A DNA stretch of 64,000 bases. Origin: Oryzomonas sp. (GTDB taxonomy: Bacteria > Desulfobacterota > Desulfuromonadia > Geobacterales > Pseudopelobacteraceae). The notes beneath the pieces were generated by a model. It ran no database searches, was not told where the DNA came from, and saw only the letters and a list, made by a program, of their open reading frames with translations. Below, in pieces: positions 28,352 through 38,333 of this stretch (position 1 is its first letter; every line of letters starts with the position of its first letter). Location of the stretch: the NCBI GenBank assembly GCA_031292255.1, contig JARLHN010000018.1, positions 94,868-158,867 of the forward strand. The letters are read 5' to 3'. The translations under genes were made by a program, and so were the position numbers.

Positions 28352-29403
28352 TTGTCCCCGACCCTCCTTATGGCAAGCCCAACGCTTACAGCCATGAGCG
28401 GACCAATTTCCTGAAGGTATTCAGGGTCAAAATCCTTTTCATTATACCTGAGCTTTGCAAACGGGTTGATCGTCTCGACCGGCAAGCCGAGCTTCTCGCC
28501 TACGGTCTCATTCAAATTGTAGACCTTGGAGCCCCCCCCACTCACAAAGATCCTGGTAATGCGGTCTTCATTTGCCGTGGAGTTATAAAAATCCAGTGAA
28601 CGGCGAATCTCCTGGGTAATGGTGTCATTTACCTTGCCCAGAACATCCAACAAGGCGCTGTTGTGTGTTTCGCGGGCCAAAATCTTGGCCGATTCCGCCT
28701 CAGCGCTGCCCAGGCCCATCTGTTTTTGAATCTCTTCCGTGTAGAGATTCCCTCCCATTTGGACATCCCTGGTCAAAAGCGTGATGCCGCCTTTGGCGAT
28801 GTTGATATTCATGATATTGGCGCCTATGTTGATGAGCGCCACGACTTCATCCGGGCCGATGTCATGATTGATTTCAAAGGCATTCTGTACCGCAAACGAA
28901 TCAACATCGACCACGGACAACTGCATGGCGGCTTCGTTGAAAACTGCCACGTAATCATTGATGATGTCTTTTTTGCTGGCGACCAGCAGTACATTCATCT
29001 TGGCAGGATCGATGCTGTCGGGCGAAAGTATCTGAAAATCCATATTGACATCGTTGATATCAAAAGGAATATATTGTTCAGCCTCCCACGTAATCTGGTC
29101 TTCCAATTCCTCCGACGGCATCGCGGGAAGGGTAATCTTGCGAATGATGACAGAGTTCCCTGAGATAGAGCAGGCAACATCCTTGACCTTGACTCTCAGG
29201 CTCGACACCAGGTTCTTCAACGCGATCACGATAGACGAGCTATCGATAAGCGTGTTATCCACGATGGCTTCAGGCGGAAGCGGAACAATACCCACATTGA
29301 GAAGCTGAAAAGCATCCTTTAGACACTTGATCTGCACCAGCTTCACGGAACTGGAGCCAATGTCTATCCCGATGACCTCTTTTGGTTCTTTAAAAAGAAA
29401 CAT
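28348..29403 (-). CDS. pilM: Type IV pilus assembly ATPase-like protein PilM
   Basis: 351 residues of the actin-like FtsA fold: 'EVIGIDIGSSSVKLVQIK' (phosphate 1), 'ALINIGANIMNINI' (phosphate 2) and 'RIFVSGGGSKVYNLNE' (adenosine region). It sits on the cytoplasmic face and binds the N-terminus of PilN. Second gene of the group, 18 bp after the HTH gene. Confidence 0.95.
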   Translation of the reverse strand: MFLFKEPKEVIGIDIGSSSVKLVQIKCLKDAFQLLNVGIVPLPPEAIVDNTLIDSSSIVIALKNLVSSLRVKVKDVACSISGNSVIIRKITLPAMPSEELEDQITWEAEQYIPFDINDVNMDFQILSPDSIDPAKMNVLLVASKKDIINDYVAVFNEAAMQLSVVDVDSFAVQNAFEINHDIGPDEVVALINIGANIMNINIAKGGITLLTRDVQMGGNLYTEEIQKQMGLGSAEAESAKILARETHNSALLDVLGKVNDTITQEIRRSLDFYNSTANEDRITRIFVSGGGSKVYNLNETVGEKLGLPVETINPFAKLRYNEKDFDPEYLQEIGPLMAVSVGLAIRRVGDK

Positions 29404-29421
29404 ATCAGGTTCCCGTCGTAG

Positions 29422-29622
29422 TCAATCCTGAAAGACCTTGTTTTTGTCGTCAAGCGAGTAACCCAACGCAAGAATGATTTTTCGTTTGGTCTCAAGCCGG
29501 CAGCTCTCCCCACGCTCAATCCTGTCTATGGTAAGCGCAGACACTCCGGCTTTGCGGGCAAGTTCCGACTTACTCATGAGCTTTGACTCGCGAATATCCT
29601 TTACTTTGTTTGGACATTTCAT
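29422..29622 (-). CDS. Small XRE-type HTH regulator at the head of the pil operon
   Basis: 66 residues from the ATG at 29622; another in-frame ATG at 29634 is possible, and neither ribosome binding site is strong. The whole protein is one Cro/C1-type helix-turn-helix (MSKSELARKAGVSALTIDRIERGES). It is placed immediately before pilM and is probably the first gene of the pil transcript, so it may autoregulate it. The palindromes at 29717-29740 in the divergent spacer are candidate operators. Confidence 0.8.
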   Translation of the reverse strand: MKCPNKVKDIRESKLMSKSELARKAGVSALTIDRIERGESCRLETKRKIILALGYSLDDKNKVFQD

Positions 29623-29661
29623 AAAAAATTCCATATCGCTTCAGATTTTCACTCGATCATC

Positions 29662-29689
29662 TATTTACAATAATTTCAAGAACTGTCAA
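29662..29689 (-). promoter_or_regulatory. Candidate promoter of the XRE-pilMNOPQ transcript
   Basis: A perfect -35 TTGACA (29689-29684, minus strand) with a weak -10 TAAATA (29667-29662) at 16-bp spacing, about 40 nt upstream of the HTH gene. The -10 is poor, so the site is only a candidate. Confidence 0.45.
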
Positions 29690-29716
29690 CCATTTTTTAT
29701 ATAATTAATATATAAC

Positions 29717-29740
29717 ATGCAAATTAATTGCATAATATGC
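29717..29740. promoter_or_regulatory. Overlapping palindromes between the pil operon and the cytochrome gene
   Basis: ATGCAA (29717-29722) and TTGCAT (29728-29733) form one palindrome with a 5-nt centre. GCATA-A-TATGC at 29730-29740 forms another, overlapping it. They lie in the AT-rich divergent spacer and have the size of an XRE-type operator. Function is inference. Confidence 0.4.
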
Positions 29741-29873
29741 CATAACATGAGAGAAGCTACAGGGGTGCCAAGACCGGCAAATATGGAATCCAAGCGAAAT
29801 CCCTATTGCAAACCTCGCCTTATTTTGCCTATAATTAGCGCAAATTTTGTTTGAATATCAATGAGGAGGAAAA

Positions 29874-30707
29874 ATGAAAACCGTAGCTCGACTTTCCGCA
29901 GCACTCTCCCTGGTCGTCAGCCTCGCCGTCGGCGCCTGGGCAGACGAATCACCCTCTAAGGCGCTTATCAATCTCGACTGCGTCAAATGCCACGCAAAAC
30001 CTCCCGCAGACATTGCAGCGGCAGGCGGAGCACACAGAACAAGCGTATCCTGCCTGGATTGCCACATCGGACACCCTCCCGCGGTCCAACATCCGATCCC
30101 TAAATGCAACATGTGCCATTCCGACAAGCCGCACTATAAACTTGCGGGATGCCTCTCGTGCCACAAAAACCCGCACAGACCCAAGGACATCTCCTTCGGC
30201 CGCAACGTAACCGAGCCCTGTCTCTCCTGCCACAGCAGCCAGATCAAGCAGCTCAGGGAAAACAAGAGCAAGCACAGCGCGCTGAACTGTTCATTCTGCC
30301 ATGACGTGCATGGCAAGATTCCCCAGTGTACCCAGTGTCACAAACCCCACTCCAGTGACATGACCGCTGCCGACTGCAAAAACTGTCATAAGGCCCATAT
30401 GCCCAAGGTAGTCACCTATGGCGCAACCCTGCCCAACAAGAACTGTGCTGCCTGCCACAAGAACGCGATGTCCTTGCTGTCGGCCAGCAAAGCCAAACAC
30501 GGCAAGCTTCTTTGCGTAACGTGCCACCAGAACAAACACAAGATGCTGCCCAAATGCCAGGATTGCCACGGCATTCCGCATCCAGCCGGTATACTGGCCA
30601 AATTCTCCAGATGCCAGGATTGCCACAATATCGCACACAACCTGAATAACTGGACCAACTCAGCCGCCCCGGTGAAGGCAAAGAAAGCCACCGTTAAAAA
30701 GCACTGA
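29874..30707 (+). CDS. Twelve-heme c-type cytochrome
   Basis: 277 residues with a signal peptide ending at about residue 23 (VGAWA/DE) and twelve CXXCH heme sites, evenly spread over about 210 residues (CVKCH first, CQDCH last). Each heme carries about 18 residues, a very heme-dense protein typical of periplasmic or outer-surface electron carriers of metal-reducing bacteria. The C-terminus is Lys-rich. No lipobox is seen. The ATG follows GAGGAGG. It is divergent from the XRE-pil group and ends before a strong hairpin. The electron partner cannot be told from sequence. Confidence 0.93.
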   Translation: MKTVARLSAALSLVVSLAVGAWADESPSKALINLDCVKCHAKPPADIAAAGGAHRTSVSCLDCHIGHPPAVQHPIPKCNMCHSDKPHYKLAGCLSCHKNPHRPKDISFGRNVTEPCLSCHSSQIKQLRENKSKHSALNCSFCHDVHGKIPQCTQCHKPHSSDMTAADCKNCHKAHMPKVVTYGATLPNKNCAACHKNAMSLLSASKAKHGKLLCVTCHQNKHKMLPKCQDCHGIPHPAGILAKFSRCQDCHNIAHNLNNWTNSAAPVKAKKATVKKH

Positions 30708-30731
30708 TTGATTCCGACAGCTTAGAGCACC

Positions 30732-30771
30732 ACAACAAAAGGGAGTGTCGCACGGCACTCCCTTTTGTTGT
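30732..30771. terminator. Strong bidirectional hairpin terminator
   Basis: ACAACAAAAGGGAGTG (30732-30747) is perfectly complementary to CACTCCCTTTTGTTGT (30756-30771), with an 8-nt loop. The A/T-rich outer stem supplies a T-rich tract on both strands. It lies 25 bp after the cytochrome stop. Confidence 0.9.
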
Positions 30772-30830
30772 TCAGGCAACACCAATGCCGCTATTTAACC
30801 AACAGGTTCCACCCCGCAACGGGTGGGGAA

Positions 30831-30968
30831 TCAGACTCGATAAATTGGTGTGAATGATTTTTTGTAACTCCTCAATCCCGGCAATTGCATCGCGTATTTT
30901 TCATGCTCTTCGGGAGGCAGCCCATAAGGATTGAGATGGTGGAAATCTCCCTGGATTCCCTTGATCAT
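30831..30968 (-). CDS. Possible 45-residue protein between the cytochrome gene and secA
   Basis: An uninterrupted reading frame from the ATG at 30968 to a TGA at 30831 gives 45 residues starting MIKGIQGDFHHLNPYG and ending in FTPIYRV. A GGAA lies 5 nt upstream of the ATG. The frame ends 60 bp before the bidirectional terminator, which would serve it as the convergent partner of the cytochrome gene, and it is divergent from secA. Composition looks protein-like (Pro, Tyr, charged residues spread, no low complexity). I do not recognise the family. Confidence 0.45.
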   Translation of the reverse strand: MIKGIQGDFHHLNPYGLPPEEHEKYAMQLPGLRSYKKSFTPIYRV

Positions 30969-31073
30969 CTTGTTCCGGGGCGGGCCGGCCTTGATTTTTA
31001 TTGAAGTGCCATGACGACTTATGCTAGTTTTAAAAGCTATTTCAACGTTACTAACTATTGTGGGAGATTTGTA

Positions 31074-33764
31074 ATGTTTGGTTCCCTTGTCAAAAAAATC
31101 GTCGGCAGCAAGAACGAGCGTGAACTGAAAAAACTCTGGCCGATTGTTGCCAAAATCAACGACATGGAATCCTCCATCGCCAAACTTACGGATGAGCAGC
31201 TACGCGGCAAGACCCTTGAATTCAAGGAGCGCCACGCCAAGGGTGAATCCCTTGACGCATTGCTGCCGGACGCCTTTGCCGTGTGTCGCGAGGCAGGCAA
31301 ACGGGTACTGGGAATGCGCCACTTCGACGTGCAATTGATCGGCGGTATGGTGCTGCACTCCGGAAAGATCGCCGAGATGAAGACCGGCGAGGGAAAAACG
31401 CTGGTAGCTACCCTGCCCGCCTATTTGAATGCCATTTCCGGCAAGGGCGTGCATGTCGTCACCGTCAACGACTACCTAGCCAGGCGCGATTCCGAGTGGA
31501 TGGGCCGATTATACGGCTTTCTGGGATTAAGCGTCGGCGTGATCGTGCACGGCATCGAGGACGACGAGCGTCGCGACAACTATGCCGCCGACATCACCTA
31601 CGGGACCAACAACGAGTTCGGCTTCGATTACCTGCGGGACAACATGAAGTTCTCCCTGGATGACTACGTCCAGCGGGGCTTTAACCACGCCATCGTTGAC
31701 GAGGTCGATTCAATCCTTATCGACGAAGCCCGGACCCCCTTGATCATCTCCGGCCCGACGGAAGAATCCACCGACAAGTACTACATCATCGACCGCATCA
31801 TCCCGATGTTGCAACAAGGAGAGGTGAAGGATGTCGAGGCCAATACCCTCTCGGGCAAACGCAAGCAGTACACCGGCGACTTCACCATCGACGAGAAGGC
31901 CAAGAGCGCAACCCTTACCGAGCAGGGGGTTTTGAAGGTCGAGAAGCTGCTCAAGGTGGACAACCTGTACGACCCGCGCAACATCGAGTCGCTTCATCAC
32001 GTTCAGCAGGCCCTGCGGGCCCACGCCATGTACAAGCGGGACGTGGACTATGTGGTCAAGGACGGCGAGGTGATGATCGTGGATGAGTTCACCGGCCGCC
32101 TCATGCCGGGCCGCCGCTGGTCCGACGGCCTGCACCAGGCGATTGAGGCCAAGGAGGGGGTCACTATTGAAAATGAGAACCAGACCCTCGCCACCATCAC
32201 CTTCCAGAATTATTTCCGCATGTACGACAAGCTCTCCGGCATGACAGGCACCGCCGATACCGAGGCCGAGGAGTTCCACAAGATCTACAAGCTGGATGTG
32301 ATGGTCATACCGACAAATCGGCCACTGTTGCGCCCGGACTTCCCGGACGTTATCTACAAGACCGAAATGGAGAAGTTCACGGCGGTCATCGAGGATATCA
32401 AGGAACATTACGCAATCGGCCAGCCCTGTCTGGTGGGTACCATCTCCATCGAGAAGTCCGAGGTGCTTTCGGAACTACTCAAACTCCAAGGTATCCCCCA
32501 CAACGTGCTGAACGCCAAACAGCACGAGCGTGAGGCCGAGATCGTGGCCCAGGCCGGCCGCATGAAAGCCATCACCATTGCCACCAACATGGCCGGACGC
32601 GGCACCGACATCCTCCTGGGAGGCAATGCAGAGTCTCTTGCAAAACAGTGGCGCCGGGCCAATCCCGAAGCCACCGACGAGCAGTACGCGGCAGAGCTGG
32701 AAAAATTCAAGGCCCAATGCGCCGCCGAGCACGATGAGGTCGTTAAACTGGGCGGCCTGCATATCCTCGGCACCGAGCGGCATGAATCACGCCGCATCGA
32801 CAACCAGTTGCGCGGCCGTTCGGGACGCCAGGGCGATCCCGGCTCATCCAAGTTCTACCTCTCGCTGCAGGACGACCTGCTCCGCATCTTCGGCTCGGAG
32901 CGGGTGGCAAGGATCATGGACCTGCTCAAGATCGAGGAAGGTGAGGCCATCACCCACACCATGATCACCAAGTCCATAGAGAACGCCCAGAAAAAGGTGG
33001 AGGCCCACAACTTCGACATCCGCAAACACCTGATCGAGTACGACGACGTTATGAACAAGCAGCGGGAGGTGATCTACACCCAGCGCCGCGAGATCCTGGG
33101 GGGCCAGGATATCCGCAACAATTTCCTGGATATGCTGGACGACACCATAGAGGATATCACGGAGACCTATTGCATCGAGAAGACGCCGGCCCAGGAATGG
33201 GATTGGCAGGCAATCGGCGAACTGGTTTTCAAGTGCTTCAACCTCCATCTCGACCTGCCGCAGGAGATGCTGAGCCGGCTGAACCCGACAAACTTCCGGG
33301 ACACGCTCAAGGAGCAGGCCCATGCCATCTTCCAGGCCAAGATTGCCGAATTGGGGGATGAACTGGTCGATCACCTGATCAAGGTCATGATGCTCCAGTC
33401 CATCGACACCCATTGGAAAGACCACCTGCTCAACATCGACCACCTCAAGGAGGGCATAGGCCTGCGCGGCTATGGCCAGAAGGACCCCAAGCAGGAGTAC
33501 AAGAGAGAGGCGTACAACCTGTTCATGGAGATGATCGGCCGCATCCGCGAAGAAGTGGTGGAGCGCATCTATTGGGTTCAGGTCAACCACGAGGATGAGG
33601 TCGAGGAGATTGCCGAGGAGCAGCGCAGCAGGAAGCTGGTTTTCAACATCTCAGGAGACGAGGAACACCACAAAGAACCGGCAAAGAGCGCCAAGGTCGC
33701 GGGCAGAAACGACCCCTGCCCCTGCGGCAGCGGCAAAAAATACAAGAAATGCTGCGGTAAGTAG
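31074..33764 (+). CDS. secA: Protein translocase ATPase SecA
   Basis: 896 residues from the ATG at 31074 with GGGAG upstream, which gives the usual start [21 protein letters not shown]; an upstream ATG at 31011 is unlikely. SecA drives pre-proteins through SecYEG. Motifs: Walker A '[17 protein letters not shown]', '[20 protein letters not shown]', '[16 protein letters not shown]', '[17 protein letters not shown]'. The C-terminal zinc-binding tail '[16 protein letters not shown]' is present. argJ follows after 21 bp. Confidence 0.98.
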   Translation: MFGSLVKKIVGSKNERELKKLWPIVAKINDMESSIAKLTDEQLRGKTLEFKERHAKGESLDALLPDAFAVCREAGKRVLGMRHFDVQLIGGMVLHSGKIAEMKTGEGKTLVATLPAYLNAISGKGVHVVTVNDYLARRDSEWMGRLYGFLGLSVGVIVHGIEDDERRDNYAADITYGTNNEFGFDYLRDNMKFSLDDYVQRGFNHAIVDEVDSILIDEARTPLIISGPTEESTDKYYIIDRIIPMLQQGEVKDVEANTLSGKRKQYTGDFTIDEKAKSATLTEQGVLKVEKLLKVDNLYDPRNIESLHHVQQALRAHAMYKRDVDYVVKDGEVMIVDEFTGRLMPGRRWSDGLHQAIEAKEGVTIENENQTLATITFQNYFRMYDKLSGMTGTADTEAEEFHKIYKLDVMVIPTNRPLLRPDFPDVIYKTEMEKFTAVIEDIKEHYAIGQPCLVGTISIEKSEVLSELLKLQGIPHNVLNAKQHEREAEIVAQAGRMKAITIATNMAGRGTDILLGGNAESLAKQWRRANPEATDEQYAAELEKFKAQCAAEHDEVVKLGGLHILGTERHESRRIDNQLRGRSGRQGDPGSSKFYLSLQDDLLRIFGSERVARIMDLLKIEEGEAITHTMITKSIENAQKKVEAHNFDIRKHLIEYDDVMNKQREVIYTQRREILGGQDIRNNFLDMLDDTIEDITETYCIEKTPAQEWDWQAIGELVFKCFNLHLDLPQEMLSRLNPTNFRDTLKEQAHAIFQAKIAELGDELVDHLIKVMMLQSIDTHWKDHLLNIDHLKEGIGLRGYGQKDPKQEYKREAYNLFMEMIGRIREEVVERIYWVQVNHEDEVEEIAEEQRSRKLVFNISGDEEHHKEPAKSAKVAGRNDPCPCGSGKKYKKCCGK

Positions 33765-33785
33765 AATACTTTTCGAGGTAGTGCC

Positions 33786-34967
33786 ATGGACATAAAAGGG
33801 TTTCAATTCTCGGCCGTGCAAGCGGCCATAAAAAAACAGGGCAGAAATGACCTGGCCTTGATCTTTTCCGAGACGCCGGCCACGGCTGTTGCGGTCTTCA
33901 CCACAAATGCCGTCAAAGCGGCGCCGGTACTGCTCTCCATGGAGCATATCAAAAGCTGCCGGGCACAGGCCTTGGTTGTCAACAGCGGCAACGCCAACGC
34001 CTGCACCGGTGAGCAGGGAATGCGGGCGGCTCGCGAGACTTCGCGCCAGGTGGCCGAAGGGCTGGGCATTCCCGACGAGGCGGTGCAGGTATCCTCCACC
34101 GGCGTCATCGGTGTGCAGCTCCCCATGGACAGGGTTCGGGCGGCGATCCCTGCGCTGGTGGACGGGCTGGCCTCCGGCACGCTCGATGACGTAGCCTTGG
34201 CCATCATGACCACCGACACCTTTCCCAAGATGGAGACAAGGAGCGGCCAGGCGGGCGGTGTCACGTATACCGTGTCCGGCATTGCCAAGGGTGCCGGCAT
34301 GATAATGCCCAACATGGCGACCATGCTCTCCTTCATCATCACCGACGCCGCCGTGGAAGCGCCCGTGCTGGACAGATGTTTCCGCCGCGCGGTGGAGACA
34401 TCCTTCAACGCCATCACCGTGGATGGCGACATGTCCACGAACGATACCTGCCTGATGCTGGCCAACGGCATGGCGGGAAATCCGGCCATTGCGGCGGAAA
34501 CGCCGGAGATGGCGGCGTTCGAGGCCCTATTGCGGGAAGTGTTGCTCTCGTTGGCACAACAGATCGTCAGGGATGGCGAAGGCGCCACGAAATTCGTGGA
34601 GATCCGGGTCACCGGGGCCAGGAGCGATGCCGACGCCAAGCGGGTGGCGATGGCTATCGCCAATTCCAGTCTGGTTAAGACCGCTTTTTTCGGCCAGGAC
34701 GCAAACTGGGGCCGCATCTTTGCCGCAGTGGGTTCATCAGGCGCAGAGGTGAACCAGTCGTTCCTCTCCCTCAGCTTTGATGCCGTCTGCATGGCAAAAA
34801 ACGGTATCTTTGCCGGTGGCGACGCCGAAACGCGCGGCACCGAGGTACTCAGGAAAAAGGAATTCACCGTCAGCGTCGGCCTTGGCCTGGGCGACGGCAG
34901 CGCAACGGTCTACACCTCGGACCTCTCCCACGAGTACGTTAGCATCAATGCCGACTACCGTTCCTGA
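33786..34967 (+). CDS. argJ: Glutamate N-acetyltransferase / amino-acid acetyltransferase ArgJ
   Basis: A 393-residue enzyme of arginine synthesis that moves acetyl groups between ornithine and glutamate. It is made as a precursor cleaved itself at the conserved 'NMATMLSFIITD', where the Thr becomes the N-terminal nucleophile. Also seen: 'AVFTTNAVKAAPV', 'VNSGNANACTG' and 'SLVKTAFFGQDANWGRI'. 21 bp after secA, a pairing common in Geobacter relatives, likely co-transcribed. Confidence 0.96.
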   Translation: MDIKGFQFSAVQAAIKKQGRNDLALIFSETPATAVAVFTTNAVKAAPVLLSMEHIKSCRAQALVVNSGNANACTGEQGMRAARETSRQVAEGLGIPDEAVQVSSTGVIGVQLPMDRVRAAIPALVDGLASGTLDDVALAIMTTDTFPKMETRSGQAGGVTYTVSGIAKGAGMIMPNMATMLSFIITDAAVEAPVLDRCFRRAVETSFNAITVDGDMSTNDTCLMLANGMAGNPAIAAETPEMAAFEALLREVLLSLAQQIVRDGEGATKFVEIRVTGARSDADAKRVAMAIANSSLVKTAFFGQDANWGRIFAAVGSSGAEVNQSFLSLSFDAVCMAKNGIFAGGDAETRGTEVLRKKEFTVSVGLGLGDGSATVYTSDLSHEYVSINADYRS

Positions 34968-34984
34968 TAGCGCCCACGACCTTA

Positions 34985-35082
34985 GAACAGTTATTCGTTC
35001 TTGATCTGACAACGAGCATAGCGAGTTGGACCGCGAAAGCACTCCGAAGGAGACGACCGTCAGGTCGAGTCAAAAAACAAAA
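34985..35082. repeat. Repeat-like intergenic segment after argJ
   Basis: Holds 'TTGGACCGCGAAAGC', close to 'TTGGACCGCGAAGGC' inside the element after kdsA (15579-15766), and the pair 'GACGACC' / 'GGTCGAGTC'. It looks like a diverged member or piece of the same intergenic repeat family. Confidence 0.4.
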
Positions 35083-35229
35083 ACTTCTGGTGCGGATAGT
35101 CCGCACACAATGAAACTGTTCCATTGAATCGCGCCAAAGTCATTGAATTGCTTTGACCTTGACACGTTTGCAGTCGTATGGTAGCTTTCTTCGCACTTCC
35201 ATACTTTTACGCGCACAAGGGAGGGAACG

Positions 35230-36270
35230 ATGGGCATCAAGATACTCCTTGCCGATGACAGCATAACAATACAGAAAGTGGTTGGCATCATTTTCGGTGC
35301 TGATGAATATGCTCTCACTATTGTTGACAATGGCAAGGACGCATTCGACAGGGCGCTTGAGATCGTGCCCGACGTTTTGCTTATCGACGCGGTCATGCCG
35401 GGCATGAGCGGCTACGAACTCTGCGAGGCCATTCGCACAACTCCTACCCTGGCTACCAAACCGATCCTGCTCTTGACCGGCTCATTCGAACCGTTTGACG
35501 AAAATAAAGCCAAAAACTGCGGAGCCGACGACTTCCTTGCCAAGCCTTTTGAATCCCAGCAGATCGTTGCCAAGGTCAAGGCGCTCTTTGAGCTGGGGCT
35601 TTCCCGTACCTCTACCGCTACGCTGATCCAACCGGCCGGAAACGCTTCCGCGTTTCAAGCGTCTCCGGAGCCGGAGCCCCTGAAACCCCCTGCAACTCCC
35701 TCGGCAACGGCTGCTGCCATCGATAGCGCCGAACCGGCCGACATCTGGGGGGCATTCATCCCCGCAACAGGACCCGCGGCTACCGCCGTTGCCGAGGGAA
35801 CGTTTCCCGAACAAGGCGACGCCTTTGCCGCTTTCGATGAAGAGCTCGGGCCAGAAGCTGTTCAGCACCGTCAAACCGTCGGTTCCCAATGGATCCCCGT
35901 CGAGGAACAAACCTTCGAGTTCGCCCCGGAACCGTTCGCCGAAGCCCCGGCCGCGGCCTTCGCCGGGCCTTCTCTTTCGGCGGGGGAAACTGCCTTTGGC
36001 ACTATCTCCCCCACGGAAACCGCTCACCGGGCCGAGCCGGTCCAAGCGCCCCCCCATGTCACGCCTGTCAGTGAACCGTTCATCGCCTCCCCCCCTCTCC
36101 CTGTTGTCGAAGCCGGCGTACCGGCAGACGCATTGAGCGAGGAACAGCTCAGGGCCGCCATTACGAGCGCATCGCGTGAGGTGATCGAACGAATCGTGTG
36201 GGAGATTGTGCCGGACCTGGCCGAGGCCATGATCAGGGATGCCATCCTCAAGATCCAGGAAGGCCGCTAA
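35230..36270 (+). CDS. Response regulator with long acidic Pro/Ala linker and C-terminal helical motif
   Basis: 346 residues. An N-terminal receiver (1-120) has the acidic pair 'LLADDS', phosphoacceptor in 'VLLIDAVMPGMSG' and Lys in 'DDFLAKPF'. About 180 residues of Pro/Ala/Glu-rich linker follow. The last 45 residues (LSEEQLRAAITSASREVIERIVWEIVPDLAEAMI) form an amphipathic helix pair seen in several delta-type response regulators. There is no DNA-binding or enzymatic domain, so output is probably by protein contact. A terminator follows at 36303-36330. Confidence 0.85.
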   Translation: MGIKILLADDSITIQKVVGIIFGADEYALTIVDNGKDAFDRALEIVPDVLLIDAVMPGMSGYELCEAIRTTPTLATKPILLLTGSFEPFDENKAKNCGADDFLAKPFESQQIVAKVKALFELGLSRTSTATLIQPAGNASAFQASPEPEPLKPPATPSATAAAIDSAEPADIWGAFIPATGPAATAVAEGTFPEQGDAFAAFDEELGPEAVQHRQTVGSQWIPVEEQTFEFAPEPFAEAPAAAFAGPSLSAGETAFGTISPTETAHRAEPVQAPPHVTPVSEPFIASPPLPVVEAGVPADALSEEQLRAAITSASREVIERIVWEIVPDLAEAMIRDAILKIQEGR

Positions 36271-36302
36271 AAGGCGCGCCGTCAGTCAGAATATCGGTAT
36301 CG

Positions 36303-36330
36303 ATGGGGATGATCACACATCCCCATTTTT
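36303..36330 (+). terminator. Rho-independent terminator after the response regulator
   Basis: ATGGGGAT (36303-36310) pairs with ATCCCCAT (36319-36326), with an 8-nt loop and a TTTTTATT tail. It separates the response regulator gene from trpD. Confidence 0.8.
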
Positions 36331-36372
36331 ATTACCACTGCACCCGTTTATCCGAACGGAACGGAGTAGGCA

Positions 36373-37431
36373 ATGATCAGAAAAGCCATAGCAAGGATCG
36401 TCGAGGGTGAGCACCTCTCCGAAGGCGAGATGATCGAGGTGATGAACCAGATCATGTCCGGTGAATGCACGCCGGCCCAGATCGGCTCGTTCATCACCGC
36501 CCTGCGGATGAAGGGCGAAACGGTGGAGGAGATCACCGGCGCTGCGCGCGTCATGCGTGAGCATGCCACTCCGATCCGGGTAGGACGGAACGTGTTGGAC
36601 ATGGATCGCGACGACATCAACATCGACCGTGAAACCATCCTGGACGTGGTGGGTACCGGCGGCGACGGTACCAACACCTTCAACATATCCACCATCGTGT
36701 CGTTCGTGGTCTCGGCCTGCGGCGTCAAGGTGGCCAAACACGGCAACCGCTCGGTTTCCTCGGCCTGCGGCAGCGCCGATGTGCTGGAAAAGCTGGGCAT
36801 CAACCTGGACGTCACCCCGGAAACGGTAGAAAGATGCATCACCGGTATCGGTATAGGCTTCCTCTTTGCCCCGGCTCTGCACGGCGCCATGAAATACGCC
36901 ATCGGACCGCGCCGCGAGATCGGCATTCGCACCATCTTCAACATCCTGGGCCCCCTTACCAACCCGGCCGGGGCCGACTGCCAGGTTATGGGGGTCTACC
37001 GGGCATCCCTGGTGGAGAAGCTTGCAGGGGTCTTGCACCGGCTGGGATGCAGGCATGGCTTTGTCGTGCATGGCAGTGACGGTATGGACGAGATGACCCT
37101 CACCGGCGAGACCCTGGTGGCCGAGGTCACTCCGGCAGGGGTCAGGCTGAGCAGTGTAACGCCGGAGCAGGTCGGGTTGGCCCGCTGCCCAATGGAGATC
37201 CTCAAGGGAGGGGATGCCACGGCCAACGCTGCTATCGTACGCGCCATCCTGTCAGGAGAACAAGGCCCCCGACGGGATATCGTCCTTTTAAATGCCGCCT
37301 ATGCCCTCGTGGCGGCAGGCAAGGCCGCCTCACCTGCCGAAGGCATCGCCTTGGCCGCCGAGGCCATCGATTCGGGCCGCGCCATGGGGCAGCTTGAGAA
37401 GCTGGCGGAGCTGACGAATCAGGGTGAATGA
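36373..37431 (+). CDS. trpD: Anthranilate phosphoribosyltransferase
   Basis: A 352-residue enzyme joining anthranilate and PRPP in tryptophan synthesis. Seen are the PRPP-binding glycine motif '[16 protein letters not shown]', '[21 protein letters not shown]' and '[13 protein letters not shown]'. GGAG precedes the ATG. trpC follows after 27 bp; trpE/trpG are not in the window. Confidence 0.97.
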   Translation: MIRKAIARIVEGEHLSEGEMIEVMNQIMSGECTPAQIGSFITALRMKGETVEEITGAARVMREHATPIRVGRNVLDMDRDDINIDRETILDVVGTGGDGTNTFNISTIVSFVVSACGVKVAKHGNRSVSSACGSADVLEKLGINLDVTPETVERCITGIGIGFLFAPALHGAMKYAIGPRREIGIRTIFNILGPLTNPAGADCQVMGVYRASLVEKLAGVLHRLGCRHGFVVHGSDGMDEMTLTGETLVAEVTPAGVRLSSVTPEQVGLARCPMEILKGGDATANAAIVRAILSGEQGPRRDIVLLNAAYALVAAGKAASPAEGIALAAEAIDSGRAMGQLEKLAELTNQGE

Positions 37432-37458
37432 TACTTACCCAGGAGAGACGAAACTATC

Positions 37459-38265
37459 ATGCATGACGACACAGTCGATATCCTGAAAAAAATCAACGGA
37501 CACAAGCGGGACGAGGTGGCGGTCGCCCGGACAGTCACGCCCATTAGCGAGCTGAAGGCCCGCATCGCCGACCTGGAGGACATCCCGCGCGGCTTCGAGC
37601 GGACCCTGCGAGATGCCGTAGGCTCGGGCTGGACCGCCCTCATCGCCGAGATAAAGAAGGGCTCTCCCAGCAAGGGGATCATCCGGGAGGAGTTCGATCC
37701 GCTGGAGATCGCCGGGATATACCAGGCAAACGGCGCCACTTGCCTGTCGGTGCTGACCGACGAACATTTTTTCATGGGTCATCTCAGTTTTCTGGCCCTG
37801 ATCCGCGAGACGGTCAGCCTGCCGCTGTTGCGCAAGGACTTTATCGTCGATCCGTACCAGATCTACGAGGCCCGCGCCGCCGGAGCCGACGCCATCCTGC
37901 TGATCGCCGCGTCCCTCGACCTGGGGCAGTTGAAGGAGTTTCACGCCCTGGCCCGGGAGCTCCATCTGGACGTGCTGTTGGAGGTTCATGACGAGGAGGA
38001 GATGGAAACGGCGCTCCGGACCGATTGCCCCTTGATCGGCGTCAATAACCGCAACCTGCGCACCTTTGTGACCGATCTCGACACAACGGCTAGGCTGGCC
38101 CGCATGCTTCCTTCCGAGCGGCTGCTGGTGGCCGAGAGCGGTATCAACACCCGCTCGGACATCCAACGCCTGACTGCCGCCGGCGCCGGTGCCTTCCTGA
38201 TCGGAGAGTCGTTGATGCGCGAAACGGATATGGGCGCAAAGCTCCGGGAACTAGTGGGCATTTAG
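37459..38265 (+). CDS. trpC: Indole-3-glycerol phosphate synthase
   Basis: A 268-residue TIM-barrel enzyme that closes the indole ring in tryptophan synthesis. Motifs: 'LIAEIKKGSPSKGIIREEFDP', 'TCLSVLTDEHFFMG', 'LLRKDFIVDPYQIYEARAAGADAILLI', 'IGVNNRNLRTF' and 'VAESGI'. Monofunctional, without a fused TrpF domain. Pairs with trpD. Confidence 0.97.
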   Translation: MHDDTVDILKKINGHKRDEVAVARTVTPISELKARIADLEDIPRGFERTLRDAVGSGWTALIAEIKKGSPSKGIIREEFDPLEIAGIYQANGATCLSVLTDEHFFMGHLSFLALIRETVSLPLLRKDFIVDPYQIYEARAAGADAILLIAASLDLGQLKEFHALARELHLDVLLEVHDEEEMETALRTDCPLIGVNNRNLRTFVTDLDTTARLARMLPSERLLVAESGINTRSDIQRLTAAGAGAFLIGESLMRETDMGAKLRELVGI

Positions 38266-38333
38266 AACTTATTCGTACACCAAATCAGCGCCGGTATCCC
38301 GCAAGGTAGAAATTTATATAGTCTAACGGCAGT

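Noticed and set aside
29874-30707. Naming the cytochrome as a known nanowire cytochrome such as OmcS or OmcZ
   Set aside because: Heme number and size differ from the six- and eight-heme filaments, and no specific signature was recognised.
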